Assembly: GCA_947244675.1 (NCBI GenBank)
Contig: CAMXLV010000066.1
Coordinates: 1-9,392 of the forward strand
Source of the DNA: an uncultured Clostridium sp.
Lineage (GTDB): Bacteria > Bacillota_A > Clostridia > TANB77 > CAG-508
DNA: 9,392 nucleotides
Direction of reading: 5' to 3'
Each line of letters opens with the position of its first letter. The stretch's first letter is position 1. Both the position numbers and the translations under genes were made by a program. Under the pieces are notes generated by a model. It saw only the letters and a list, made by a program, of their open reading frames with translations, did not search any database and was not told where the DNA came from. Positions 1 to 6,455 of the stretch are shown in pieces.

Positions 1-203
1 GGATTCATATTTCTAGCAATTTCTTCAAATATTTCTGGTAATGGTTCATAAGTAAATTTAATTTTGGATTGAAACATATTCAACGCATTTTTCATTTCCT
101 CTAATTCTTTTACTCTTATTACATATTTTCTTGATAAATATTTTCCTATCAAGCTACATCCTACTAATAGAGCAAATAGCATTATATACTTTATCATTTG
201 CAT
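1..203 (-). CDS. spoIIIAB: Stage III sporulation protein SpoIIIAB, N-terminal part (runs off the window)
   Basis: SpoIIIAB is a membrane-associated part of the SpoIIIA-SpoIIQ channel that links mother cell and forespore during engulfment. Sixty-seven codons are visible. They give one hydrophobic N-terminal segment (about residues 3-18, IKYIMLFALLVGCSLIG), then KYLSRKYVIRVKELEEMKNA and a TYEPLPEIFEEIA motif. The Arg/Lys-rich helix followed by 'PLPE' is typical of the family. I start at ATG 203 because GGAG lies about 8 nt upstream. An in-frame ATG at 218 has no good site before it. The gene follows spoIIIAA, which is the standard order in the spoIIIA operon. The C-terminus is outside the window. 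The assignment rests on recognised motifs and on synteny. Confidence 0.85.
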   Translation of the reverse strand, partial: MQMIKYIMLFALLVGCSLIGKYLSRKYVIRVKELEEMKNALNMFQSKIKFTYEPLPEIFEEIARNMN

Positions 204-266
204 TTTTTCTATCTCCATTTCTTTTTGATATATTATATTCACTAATTTTTTAAAGTAGAACTAAAT

Positions 267-1138
267 TTATAAAAAAATTATTTTCTCAATTTGCTTTGTT
301 TCAATTAAATGATTCACTAATGTGTTATTATCAATATCTTGCCTATTTTTTCCATGCATGGTAAAAATCCCTTTAACTCCTGCAATTAGTGCTTCTCCGA
401 ATTGCTTGTACATCTTCTTTAGAGCCAATTTCATCACAAGCAATTACTTCTGGAGCCATTGAGCGAATTAACATTTTCATTCCTTTTGCTTTGCTAATAT
501 TTTCTATTACATCTGTTCGAATTCCAATATCATTTTGTGGCATTCCTCTATAAGTTGCAGCAATTTCTCCTCTTTCATCAACTACTCCACAAGTTAATCC
601 TTTAAAATGAATTTCACTAATTCCATTGCTAATATTTCTAATAATATCTCTTAACATTGTTGTTTTTCCTTTTCCAGGAGGAGAAACAAGTAATGTATTA
701 TAAATAGTATTATTTTCTAGGTCTATGATTTCTTTTAATAAATGATTACTACAATTAATTACCTCTCGTGCAATTCTAAAATTTAAACTAGTTATATATT
801 TTAAATTGATTACTTTTCCGTCCTTCCATTACTGCTGTTCCTGTTATACCAACGCGGTGTCCTCCTTTAAGTGTTAAAAATCCATCACATATTTGATTTT
901 TATAAGCATAAATAGAATTTTCACATAGTTTTTCCAAAGTCTGCATAATTTCGTTACTACTGACTTGATAATTAATAATAATGTCTGCTTGTCTTGTTTT
1001 TAATAAAATTACTCTTTCTACTCGAATTCTTATTTCTTGCAGATCATTTTGTAATTTTTTATCTTGTATTAATGTATCTTTTAATACTCGATAAATAGAT
1101 GTTGGAAAATATCTCAATAGTTCTTCTAACTCTCTCAT
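267..1138 (-). CDS. spoIIIAA: Stage III sporulation ATPase SpoIIIAA, decoded with two +1 frameshifts at CGG
   Basis: SpoIIIAA is a secretion-type (GspE/VirB11-like) ATPase thought to power the SpoIIIA-SpoIIQ channel from the mother-cell side. Frame 0 runs from ATG 1138 (GAGAGG about 7 nt upstream) to codon 106 and contains LKGGHRVGITGTAV, a family hallmark. It would stop at 788. Skipping the C of CGG at 820 opens the next 140 codons. These hold the Walker A region SPPGKGKTT (about residues 152-160, with Ser in place of the first Gly), VVDERGEIA, IRTDV and Walker B VIACDEIG (D235, E236). Skipping the C of a second CGG at 399 gives GEALIAGVKGIFTMHG and a stop at 267. The rebuilt protein has 289 residues, against roughly 300 or more for the family, and ends a little early at the C-terminus. 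Each block matches the family and only the joins are out of frame. A pseudogene is the alternative. I judge it unlikely because the same join recurs in four other genes here. Confidence 0.88.
397..399 (-). other. +1 frameshift site 2 (spoIIIAA, codon 247): ATT CGG A
   Basis: Frame 0 reads ATT CGG AGA AGC and stops at 373. Skipping the C gives ATT GGA GAA GCA CTA (I-G-E-A-L), followed by IAGVKGIFTMHG, the expected region after Walker B. This position varies in the family, so the residue identity (Gly or Arg) cannot be decided from conservation. Confidence 0.82.
818..820 (-). other. +1 frameshift site 1 (spoIIIAA, codon 107): GGA CGG A
   Basis: Frame 0 reads GGA CGG AAA AGT and stops ten codons later at 788. 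Skipping the C gives GGA GGA AAA GTA ATC (E-G-G-K-V-I), which continues into YITSLNFRIARE. As I recall it, SpoIIIAA has a Gly-containing 'ENG.V' stretch here, so Gly fits better than Arg. Confidence 0.85.
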
Positions 1139-1164
1139 ATATAACCTCTCTTTTGTATAACATC

Positions 1165-1211
1165 AAAAAAAGCATAATTACTCTTTTAAAGTAATATATG
1201 CTTTTTTTTTT
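1165..1211 (-). terminator. Rho-independent terminator after the 531-aa gene
   Basis: On the minus strand GCATA-TATTACT pairs with AGTAAT-TATGC, with one bulged base and an AT-rich loop (core 1172-1201), followed by seven T. The other side carries an A-run that is a T-run on the opposite strand, so it could act both ways. It begins about 10 nt past the stop of the 531-aa gene and ends about 25 nt before spoIIIAA, separating the two units. Confidence 0.8.
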
Positions 1212-1220
1212 CATTTAGAA

Positions 1221-2817
1221 CTATTTTTTATTTACTACAACACGATAAATAAGTCCTGTTTCTTCTTCTTTTTCAAATTCTACTCTATAAGCAGTTTCAA
1301 GTTCTACATTTTCTTTTAATGATACCATGTTTTGCTCTGTTGCTTCATATTCTTCTCCACAAAAATGAATTTCTTTAATTTTTCTGTTTTCTCCTTGTGT
1401 TTCATTATTTAATTGTATCGTTGATAATAGTCCTTTTACTGTTACTCCTTGTAAATTAGTACTTTGATAATTTTCAAATTTTTGATTAAAAGTATTTACT
1501 TCTAATTCTGTAACTTTACCATTATTACTATTTACAAAACTTCCTTCTGCTAGGTTATACTGACTTATTATTTGTATAATTGGATTTTGCTCTTCTTTTA
1601 ATCCTAATTCTTCCATTTGCTCTTTATTTACTTTTTGTATTCTTTCTTCCACTTGTCCTAGAAAACTTTTTACCTGCTCTTCTTCATAATTGTTAAGAAT
1701 CATTGCATTTTCATTGGTTAATTGGTGCGTTTCAATGCTATTCGTAAAAGTAATCTGATTGTTATAGTGATAACTTATTTTTTTATGATTCACAGTTTGT
1801 TCTATTTGATAATTTTCATTTACATTTTCCTGTGTAGTAGTAGTGCTTACTCCTTCATAATTAACTTGCATTAAAATTTGATTTGTTTCTCCCTGATTTG
1901 TACTAGTGATATTAGCCTGTAGTTCATATTGAAATGGTGCTTTTTTACTTAATGTAATTTCTATTGTTTCACTCTTTATTGCTATTTTCGTTAATTTTCC
2001 TTTTTCTTGCCATATCATTACTTCACAAGTTTTATCTTCAAATTTTGAACTCTCTTGTATTTCTTTTATCTTATTATCTAATTTACTAGTTGTCACTTTT
2101 TTTTCTTTTGAAATTTGATTAATTTTATCTAATGTTATTTGATCTTTTTTTAGTGTTTCTAGCAATTGGATTATCATTCCTTTAAAACTTTCACCACTTA
2201 AACTAAGTTTATAACCTTTTTGATTGTTTTCTTCCATGCCGAGTAAATTGTGACTCCTGCAAATTACCTTTTATAGCATTTAGATAGGTTTGTTTCATAC
2301 GATTTTTTTCTTCTTTACTAAAAGATGGTATTTGCCACATAAAAGCGTTTAGTGTTTCATTTCCTGGCTCATCCATTTTTACTGCAATATGTTTACTTCC
2401 TACATACGGAGTTTGCAAACCAATTATATTTTCTGTTTTATTAAAGTTGACTGGAAAAGTTAGTTCTTTTCCATAATTTAAACTAATATCTTGCGAAATA
2501 TAATTACTACTTTTGTTCGTTTGTCCTATAAAAGTGATATTAAAATCTTCCAATAAATTGTCTTCTATATCGACTCTTAGTTCTCCTTCATTTGTATAAG
2601 GCATGATGTTTTTCTTTTCCCAATATTCTTTCAATGATTTATCAAAAAAGCCTTCTTCTGTTTCTTCTAATTGTGCAAAATATTTAAAAAATAGCTCTTG
2701 ATTACTCTTAAAAAGATCTGTCGCAAAATAAATATAAGCTACACCTATAATTATAATGAATATGGTCAAAGCCATTATGCTTATTAATATTATTTTGCTG
2801 TTTTTCTTTTGTCCCAT
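1221..2817 (-). CDS. Membrane-anchored protein of unknown function, 531 aa, decoded with a +1 frameshift at CGG
   Basis: I do not recognise a named family. The first 192 codons start at ATG 2817, with GGAGGA about 8 nt upstream. They give a short basic N-terminus, one strong membrane segment (about residues 9-33, ILISIMALTIFIIIIGVAYI onward) and an extracytoplasmic region starting near FKSNQELFFKYFAQLEE. Frame 0 ends at 2209 after an in-frame CGG at 2241. Skipping its C joins the first part through T-G-M to 339 further residues. Those are mostly polar and beta-like, with many Thr, Gln, Asn and Glu, and end YRVEFEKEEETGLIYRVVVN. The two halves have the same composition and the second half has no ribosome binding site of its own, so I annotate one protein. 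It starts 19 nt after the yebC stop and is probably cotranscribed with it. It may be a surface or envelope protein. The function is unknown. Confidence 0.72.
2239..2241 (-). other. +1 frameshift site 3 (531-aa protein, codon 193): ACT CGG C
   Basis: Frame 0 reads ACT CGG CAT GGA and ends at 2209. Skipping the C gives ACT GGC ATG GAA (T-G-M-E), and the frame stays open for 339 residues. This is the only site where the fourth base is C rather than A, so the signal is CGG and not CGGA. An ATG follows one codon later, but I see no ribosome binding site suited to it. Confidence 0.75.
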
Positions 2818-2836
2818 TTTATCATTCCTCCGTTTT

Positions 2837-3557
2837 TTATTCTTCCCAGTTATGATAAATATTTGCTACATCGTCTAAATCTTCTAATCTTTCAATTAGT
2901 CTCTCCATTTTTTCAATTCCCTTTTCATCTAAGGCTACCATAGTCGTTGGAACCATTTGTACTTCTGCTTCTAAGAATGTTAAACCTGCTTCTTCTAATT
3001 TTTCACGAACTTCTGTAAAATCAGATGGATCGGTTATGATCTCATAAATTTCTTCTAAAGCTTGAAAGTCTTCTGCTCCTGCTTCTAATGCTAGCATCAT
3101 TAATTCTTCTTCTCCCATAGAAGTTGTTTCTTTTTCAAGGATGATAACTCCTTTTTTATTAAATAGGTATGACACACATCCGACTTGTTCCTAAATTTCC
3201 CCCTGCTTTGTCAAAAGCATGTCTAACATCTGCTGCTGTTCTATTTTTGTTATCTGTTGCTGCTTCCACAATAACAGCAACTCCATTTGGTCCATATCCT
3301 TCATAGATGATTTCTTCATAATTTTCATTACTGCTAGATGCTTTTTTAATTGCATTATTAATGGTGTCATTTGGCATATTGGCTGCTTTACATTTAGCAA
3401 TGACATTTTTTAATTTTGAATTTCCTGCTGGATCTGGTCCTCCTTCTTTTACTGCAATTAATAATTCTCTACCTAATTTTGTAAAAATTTTTCCTCTTGC
3501 AGCATCTGCTTTTCCTTTCTTGGCTTGTATGTTATGCCATTTACTATGTCCTGACAT
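2837..3557 (-). CDS. yebC: YebC/PmpR-family protein, decoded with a +1 frameshift at CGG
   Basis: YebC proteins were long described as DNA-binding regulators. More recent work links the family to translation and relief of ribosome stalling. The start at ATG 3557 has GGAGGAG 6 nt upstream and gives [19 protein letters not shown], the family signature. The [20 protein letters not shown] and GGNLGTS blocks follow. Frame 0 would stop at 3159 after CGG at 3182. Skipping the C turns GTS-R-M into GTS-G-C-VSYLF, which matches the conserved GTSGxVS motif. The remainder ([29 protein letters not shown]) completes a 239-residue protein, the usual family length. An unshifted product of 132 residues would lack the last two domains. 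It heads a two-gene unit with the 531-aa protein. Confidence 0.93.
3180..3182 (-). other. +1 frameshift site 4 (yebC, codon 126): AGT CGG A
   Basis: Frame 0 reads AGT CGG ATG TGT and stops at 3159. Skipping the C gives AGT GGA TGT GTG TCA (S-G-C-V-S). YebC proteins are conserved on both sides (GGNLGTSG.VS), so the shift is pinned to this codon and the decoded residue is predicted to be Gly. Confidence 0.92.
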
Positions 3558-3598
3558 GTAAATCTCCTCCTTTAATTTTTTGTATCAAATTCCTATTT

Positions 3599-3607
3599 AT
3601 AATAGCA
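3599..3607 (-). promoter_or_regulatory. Possible extended -10 promoter of the yebC unit
   Basis: The minus strand reads TGCTATTATAAAT, an extended -10 (TGnTATTAT), about 45 nt before the yebC start. I see no good -35 at 17 nt. The rest of the 3558-3693 gap is AT-rich and holds no gene that I can see. Confidence 0.4.
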
Positions 3608-3693
3608 CATCTTTTCCTTTTTGGGTAGCCTTTTTTATTGATTTTCGATTTTTTTATTACTTATACCATGATCTATAAAATTCAAATGTTACA

Positions 3694-4143
3694 TTATCTT
3701 TCAATTTCTTTATTATTCTCTAGATATTTTTCTAAAAAATATCTATGATATTCAAAATACATTTTATTAACCACATCTTTTAGTTTTACCCAAACTAACT
3801 TAACATCTTTTTCAATTGGTTCACATACTTTTTCTCCAATATCTGCACTATAAAAATCCATTACTGCTAATTCATATTTGTCTAAAAAATCCAGATAATG
3901 ATAACAACCCAAACTTTCTAAATATTTTATATTTTTAAGTTCATATCCTATTTCTTCTTTTGCTTCTCTGATTAAAGTTTCTCTTGCTTTTTCACCATCT
4001 TCTATTTTTCCACCAATCATATTATACATATTACCGTGTTCTAATATTACAGCTATATTTCCGTTAACATCCGTTATTAATGCATAGGTTGTTTTTCTTT
4101 CTTTATATTCTTTTCCTTCTATTTTTTCACCTATATATTTCAC
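3694..4143 (-). CDS. Nudix hydrolase
   Basis: Nudix enzymes hydrolyse nucleoside diphosphates linked to another moiety, using a metal-binding helix. The box is complete: G45-x5-E51-x7-R59-E60-A-K-E63-E64-x-G66-Y67 (GKIEDGEKARETL, then IREAKEEIGY). The substrate cannot be read from the sequence. I start at GTG 4143, giving 149 aa, because GAGGAG lies 9 nt upstream. A TTG at 4152 in the same frame directly abuts that site and cannot use it. The gene has its own promoter, overlapping the terminator of the upstream unit, so it is probably transcribed alone. Three CGG triplets lie in the coding strand, but all are out of phase (CAC GGT, AAC GGA, ACG GAT) and the frame is intact, which makes this gene a useful internal control for the CGG effect. 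Confidence 0.92.
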   Translation of the reverse strand: MKYIGEKIEGKEYKERKTTYALITDVNGNIAVILEHGNMYNMIGGKIEDGEKARETLIREAKEEIGYELKNIKYLESLGCYHYLDFLDKYELAVMDFYSADIGEKVCEPIEKDVKLVWVKLKDVVNKMYFEYHRYFLEKYLENNKEIER

Positions 4144-4163
4144 ATATATCAACTCCTCTACAA

Positions 4164-4192
4164 ATTATATTATAAATTTTAAAAAGAAGCAA
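4164..4192 (-). promoter_or_regulatory. Promoter of the Nudix gene
   Basis: On the minus strand TTGCTT (4192-4187), a 17-nt spacer and TATAAT (4169-4164) lie about 20 nt before the GTG start. The -35 lies inside the stem of the preceding terminator, so termination and initiation share sequence. Confidence 0.6.
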
Positions 4193-4209
4193 ATCTCTTC
4201 ATCTGCTTC
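4177..4209 (-). terminator. Rho-independent terminator after the DUF1893 gene
   Basis: On the minus strand GAAGCAGAT and ATTTGCTTC form a 9-bp stem (one G-T pair) with loop GAAGAG, followed by TTTTT and an AT tail. It closes the aldo/keto reductase, ECF-like and DUF1893 operon. Confidence 0.85.
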
Positions 4210-4228
4210 CTTTATTGGTTAAAAATTT

Positions 4229-4648
4229 TTAATCATGCTCCTTTTGTTCTATCATTTCTTGATAGTTTTTATTAATATCTTTTTCTTCTTTGTATTTCTT
4301 TTCCATTGGACACATTCCTGTTTGATCATTGTTTATAATGTAATCTGTTAATATTTTGTATTCATATTTCACTTCATGCTCATCTAAAATAGACACTGCA
4401 TATTGACTAATTACATCAGCATATATTTGCTTTACACCAGCTATAATTAAAACAGAAGCTGCCACTTTTCCAATTACTTTATCTGCTATAACTGCTCCTT
4501 TTAGCGCTAATTCGTTTGCTTGCAAAATCTCTTTGATATCTTTGATGCGATTTTGATAATATTCTTTATATTCTCCATTTTCATAGCAAACCACTAAACT
4601 TGCTTTCGTTTCATACAATCTTTTTTTTACTTCTTCTAATTTATTCAT
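4229..4648 (-). CDS. DUF1893 family protein
   Basis: The 139-residue protein shows DUF1893 hallmarks: LVVCYENGEY near residue 18, LKGAVIADKVIGKVAA (residues 49-64), IYADVIS (75-81) and IINNDQTGMCPME (104-116). From memory, the family has a cytidine-deaminase-like fold (Thermotoga TM1506 is a structural example), but no reaction is firmly established. The C-terminal 20 residues are charged and probably helical. The start ATG at 4648 overlaps the stop of the upstream membrane gene by 8 nt (ATGAATAA), indicating translational coupling. It is the last gene of a three-gene operon with a ferredoxin-type aldo/keto reductase and an ECF S-component-like protein, so a role in uptake or conversion of a small molecule is plausible but is inference. 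Confidence 0.85.
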   Translation of the reverse strand: MNKLEEVKKRLYETKASLVVCYENGEYKEYYQNRIKDIKEILQANELALKGAVIADKVIGKVAASVLIIAGVKQIYADVISQYAVSILDEHEVKYEYKILTDYIINNDQTGMCPMEKKYKEEKDINKNYQEMIEQKEHD

Positions 4649-5195
4649 CTTTTAAGTTTAACCTTTCTTTGATTCTTTCTGCGATAAAAGGAATCATAAA
4701 TAATTGTATTACAATTCCTGGCATTCCTACTTTTACACTTGTTAAAACAGAAATCCCATAACCAGAAAATCCTATTGTGTTGACACAAATCATTAATATT
4801 CCAGCATATAAAATTCTTCCTAAAATGATTGTTACAATTAATGATATGTAAGAATGAAATCTTTTATTTAATATACTAAGCATAATAGCATATATTACTA
4901 GCTCTAATACCATATAAGGTAATCTTTCTAAACTAGGCATTCCTGTTAAAAAATAACTTCCTATCATAGAACTTCCTGCAACAATGCTACTGCTAACTCC
5001 ACCAAATACAAGAGCAGCTATTAATACACAAATATGCATAGGAAGAAAAGTCGCTCCTGCTCCATTTCCAGCTAGTACATGAAATATTCTAGGTAATGCA
5101 ATTCCCATTCCACAAAGTAATAATGTTCCTATTACATATTTTGCTTTTTTACTTGATAAAATTTCATTTTTTATATTTTCTACTCTTTCCATCAT
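4641..5195 (-). CDS. ECF-transporter S-component-like integral membrane protein
   Basis: The 184-residue protein has about six hydrophobic segments (roughly residues 19-37, 46-64, 66-84, 92-108, 114-136 and 152-172) and a short charged tail. The pattern MGIALPRIFHVLAG, GATFLPMHICVLIAALVFGG and GSYFLTGMPSLERLPYMVLE resembles substrate-binding S components of energy-coupling-factor transporters, which share a common ATPase and EcfT module encoded elsewhere. The vitamin or metabolite cannot be named from the sequence. I use the first of two adjacent ATGs (5195), 9 nt from GGAGG. The gene begins 20 nt after the reductase stop and overlaps the DUF1893 start. The membrane topology is clear; the family assignment is good but not certain. 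Confidence 0.75.
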   Translation of the reverse strand: MMERVENIKNEILSSKKAKYVIGTLLLCGMGIALPRIFHVLAGNGAGATFLPMHICVLIAALVFGGVSSSIVAGSSMIGSYFLTGMPSLERLPYMVLELVIYAIMLSILNKRFHSYISLIVTIILGRILYAGILMICVNTIGFSGYGISVLTSVKVGMPGIVIQLFMIPFIAERIKERLNLKDE

Positions 5196-5215
5196 TATAA
5201 AATTCCTCCTAAAAA

Positions 5216-6350
5216 TTATTTTAATAAATTAACAAAATTAGACATTGCTTCTGCGATTTTCAATTGTTGTGGACAAACTGCTTCACAGCTTTTGCATCCA
5301 ATACAAGCACTTGGTTTTTTGTCATCTGGCAGAGCACTAATTGCCATTGGTGCTATAAAACCACCTCCCGTAAATATATGTTCATTATATAAAGCAAGTA
5401 TTTTAGGAATGTCAATTCCTTTTGGACAATGTGCTGTGCAATAATGGCAGGATGTACATGGTAATGTATTTCCTTCTATCATTTTTTGTGCTATTTCTAA
5501 TAATATTTTCTTTTCATTTTCTTGTAATGGTTTATCTTCTTCAAATGTTTTTATATTTTGTTCTAATTGCTCTTGATTAGACATTCCGTGAGAGTACCAT
5601 TGTTACACCTGGTATAGTTTGCAAAAATCGAAATGCCCAAGCTGGAACTGTTTCTTCTGGTCTTAGTTCTTTTAATTTATTTTCATTTTCTTCTGACAGT
5701 TTGGCAAGTTTTCCCCCTCTTAATGGTTCCATTACCCAAATAGGAATATCTAATTTGTTTAATAAATCCACTTTCTCTTTTGCTTGTTGAAATTCATAAT
5801 CTAAATAATTCAATTGTACTTGGCAAAATTCCATATGTTCTCCATAACCTTCTAAGAACTTTTTCATAACTTCTAAGCTTCCATGAATTGAAAATCCTAA
5901 ATGTTTGATTCTGCCTTTTTCTTTTTGTTTTAATAGATATTCTAATATTCCATATTGAGGATCTAAGTAGGGATCTACGTTCTTCTCATATACATTATGA
6001 ATCAAATAAAAATCAAAATAGTCCATTCCTGTTTTTTGTAATTGTTTCTCAAAAATTTCTTCGACTTTATCCATATTAGCTAAATCATATCCTGGGAATT
6101 TTGTAGCTAGATAAAAGCTTTCTCTTGGATATTTTTGCAAAATTTTCCCTATGACTAATTCTGATTCCCCATTATGATATCCCCAAGCAGTATCAAAATA
6201 ATTAATCCCTTTGTTTATGGCATATTCTACCATTTTTGCTGTTTCTTCTTCATCAATAGGTGTATCTCCATTTAAGCCTTTGCTTGGAAGCCTCATTGTT
6301 CCTAATCCTAAGGTTGATAATTTTAAACCTTTAAATTCTTTGTATAACAT
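5216..6350 (-). CDS. Aldo/keto reductase with C-terminal 2x[4Fe-4S] ferredoxin domain, decoded with a +1 frameshift at CGG
   Basis: This is a cytoplasmic NAD(P)H-type aldo/keto reductase of the iron-sulfur subgroup. Residues 1-254 form the barrel with a full catalytic set: D53 and Y58 (FDTAWGY), K84 (LATKF) and H118 (YLIHN). Frame 0 would stop at 5577 after CGG at 5588. Skipping the C turns VLS-R-N into VLS-G-M-S-N-Q-E-Q-L, which matches the conserved 'VLSGM.....L..N' motif of the family. The C-terminal part has two cluster motifs, CTSCHYCTAHCP (C298, 301, 304, 308) and CIGCKSCEAVCP (C349, 352, 355, 359). The total of 377 residues is normal for the family. The start ATG has GGAGGAG 6 nt upstream. 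The gene heads an operon and is divergent from a MerR regulator with a palindrome in its promoter. An unshifted product would lack both clusters. Confidence 0.93.
5586..5588 (-). other. +1 frameshift site 5 (aldo/keto reductase, codon 255): TCA CGG A
   Basis: Frame 0 reads TCA CGG AAT GTC TAA and stops at 5577. Skipping the C gives TCA GGA ATG TCT AAT (S-G-M-S-N). The family is conserved across the join (VLSGM), so the position is fixed to one codon and Gly is the expected residue. Confidence 0.93.
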
Positions 6351-6362
6351 TTTTTCTCCTCC

Positions 6363-6391
6363 TTGACAAATTGTTTTTTGTATACTATATT
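6363..6391 (+). promoter_or_regulatory. Promoter of the MerR gene
   Basis: TTGACA (6363-6368), a 17-nt spacer and TATATT (6386-6391) lie upstream of the plus-strand regulator. Transcription would start near 6398, so the palindrome at 6401-6416 would lie at the very start of the transcript, where the regulator could repress its own gene. Confidence 0.65.
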
Positions 6392-6421
6392 ATATATCAT
6401 CTAAACCTTGGTTTAGGTCAA
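6391..6421 (-). promoter_or_regulatory. MerR-type promoter of the aldo/keto reductase operon (long spacer)
   Basis: On the minus strand TTGACC (6421-6416) and TATATA (6396-6391) are 19 nt apart, longer than the usual 17, and the spacer holds a palindrome. A 19-20 nt spacer with a central dyad is the standard layout of MerR-activated promoters. A TATAAT at 6394-6389 would give 21 nt. Confidence 0.7.
6401..6416. promoter_or_regulatory. Probable MerR operator palindrome
   Basis: CTAAACC-TT-GGTTTAG is a perfect inverted repeat with 7-bp arms and a 2-bp centre. A second, overlapping repeat ACCTTG-N8-CAAGGT is readable on the minus strand. It lies between the -35 and -10 of the reductase promoter and next to the regulator gene. 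Confidence 0.75.
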
Positions 6422-6455
6422 GGTATTTTTTTATTTTTTTAGAAGGTGAAATAAA

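Noticed and set aside
1187..1215. Possible sporulation sigma-factor promoter for spoIIIAA (CATATATT on the minus strand near 1200).
   Set aside because: It lies inside the terminator stem and has no convincing -35, so it cannot be told from AT-rich background.
1221..2237. Separate 338-residue gene starting at ATG 2237.
   Set aside because: It overlaps the preceding frame, lacks a ribosome binding site and sits at a CGG identical in type to the other joins.
2830..2832. CGG on the minus strand between yebC and the 531-aa gene.
   Set aside because: It lies in the short intergenic leader, next to the GGAGGA ribosome binding site, and is not translated.
3191..3561. Open frames on both strands overlapping yebC.
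   Set aside because: They are shadows of the yebC coding sequence with no recognisable protein features.
3605..3660. Possible terminator after the Nudix gene around a GGCTACCC stretch.
   Set aside because: I could not find complementary arms that form a stable stem.
5216..5584. Separate ferredoxin-like gene starting at the ATG just after the CGG in the reductase.
   Set aside because: No ribosome binding site is suited to it, and the family motif VLSGM spans the join. It is the C-terminal domain of the reductase.
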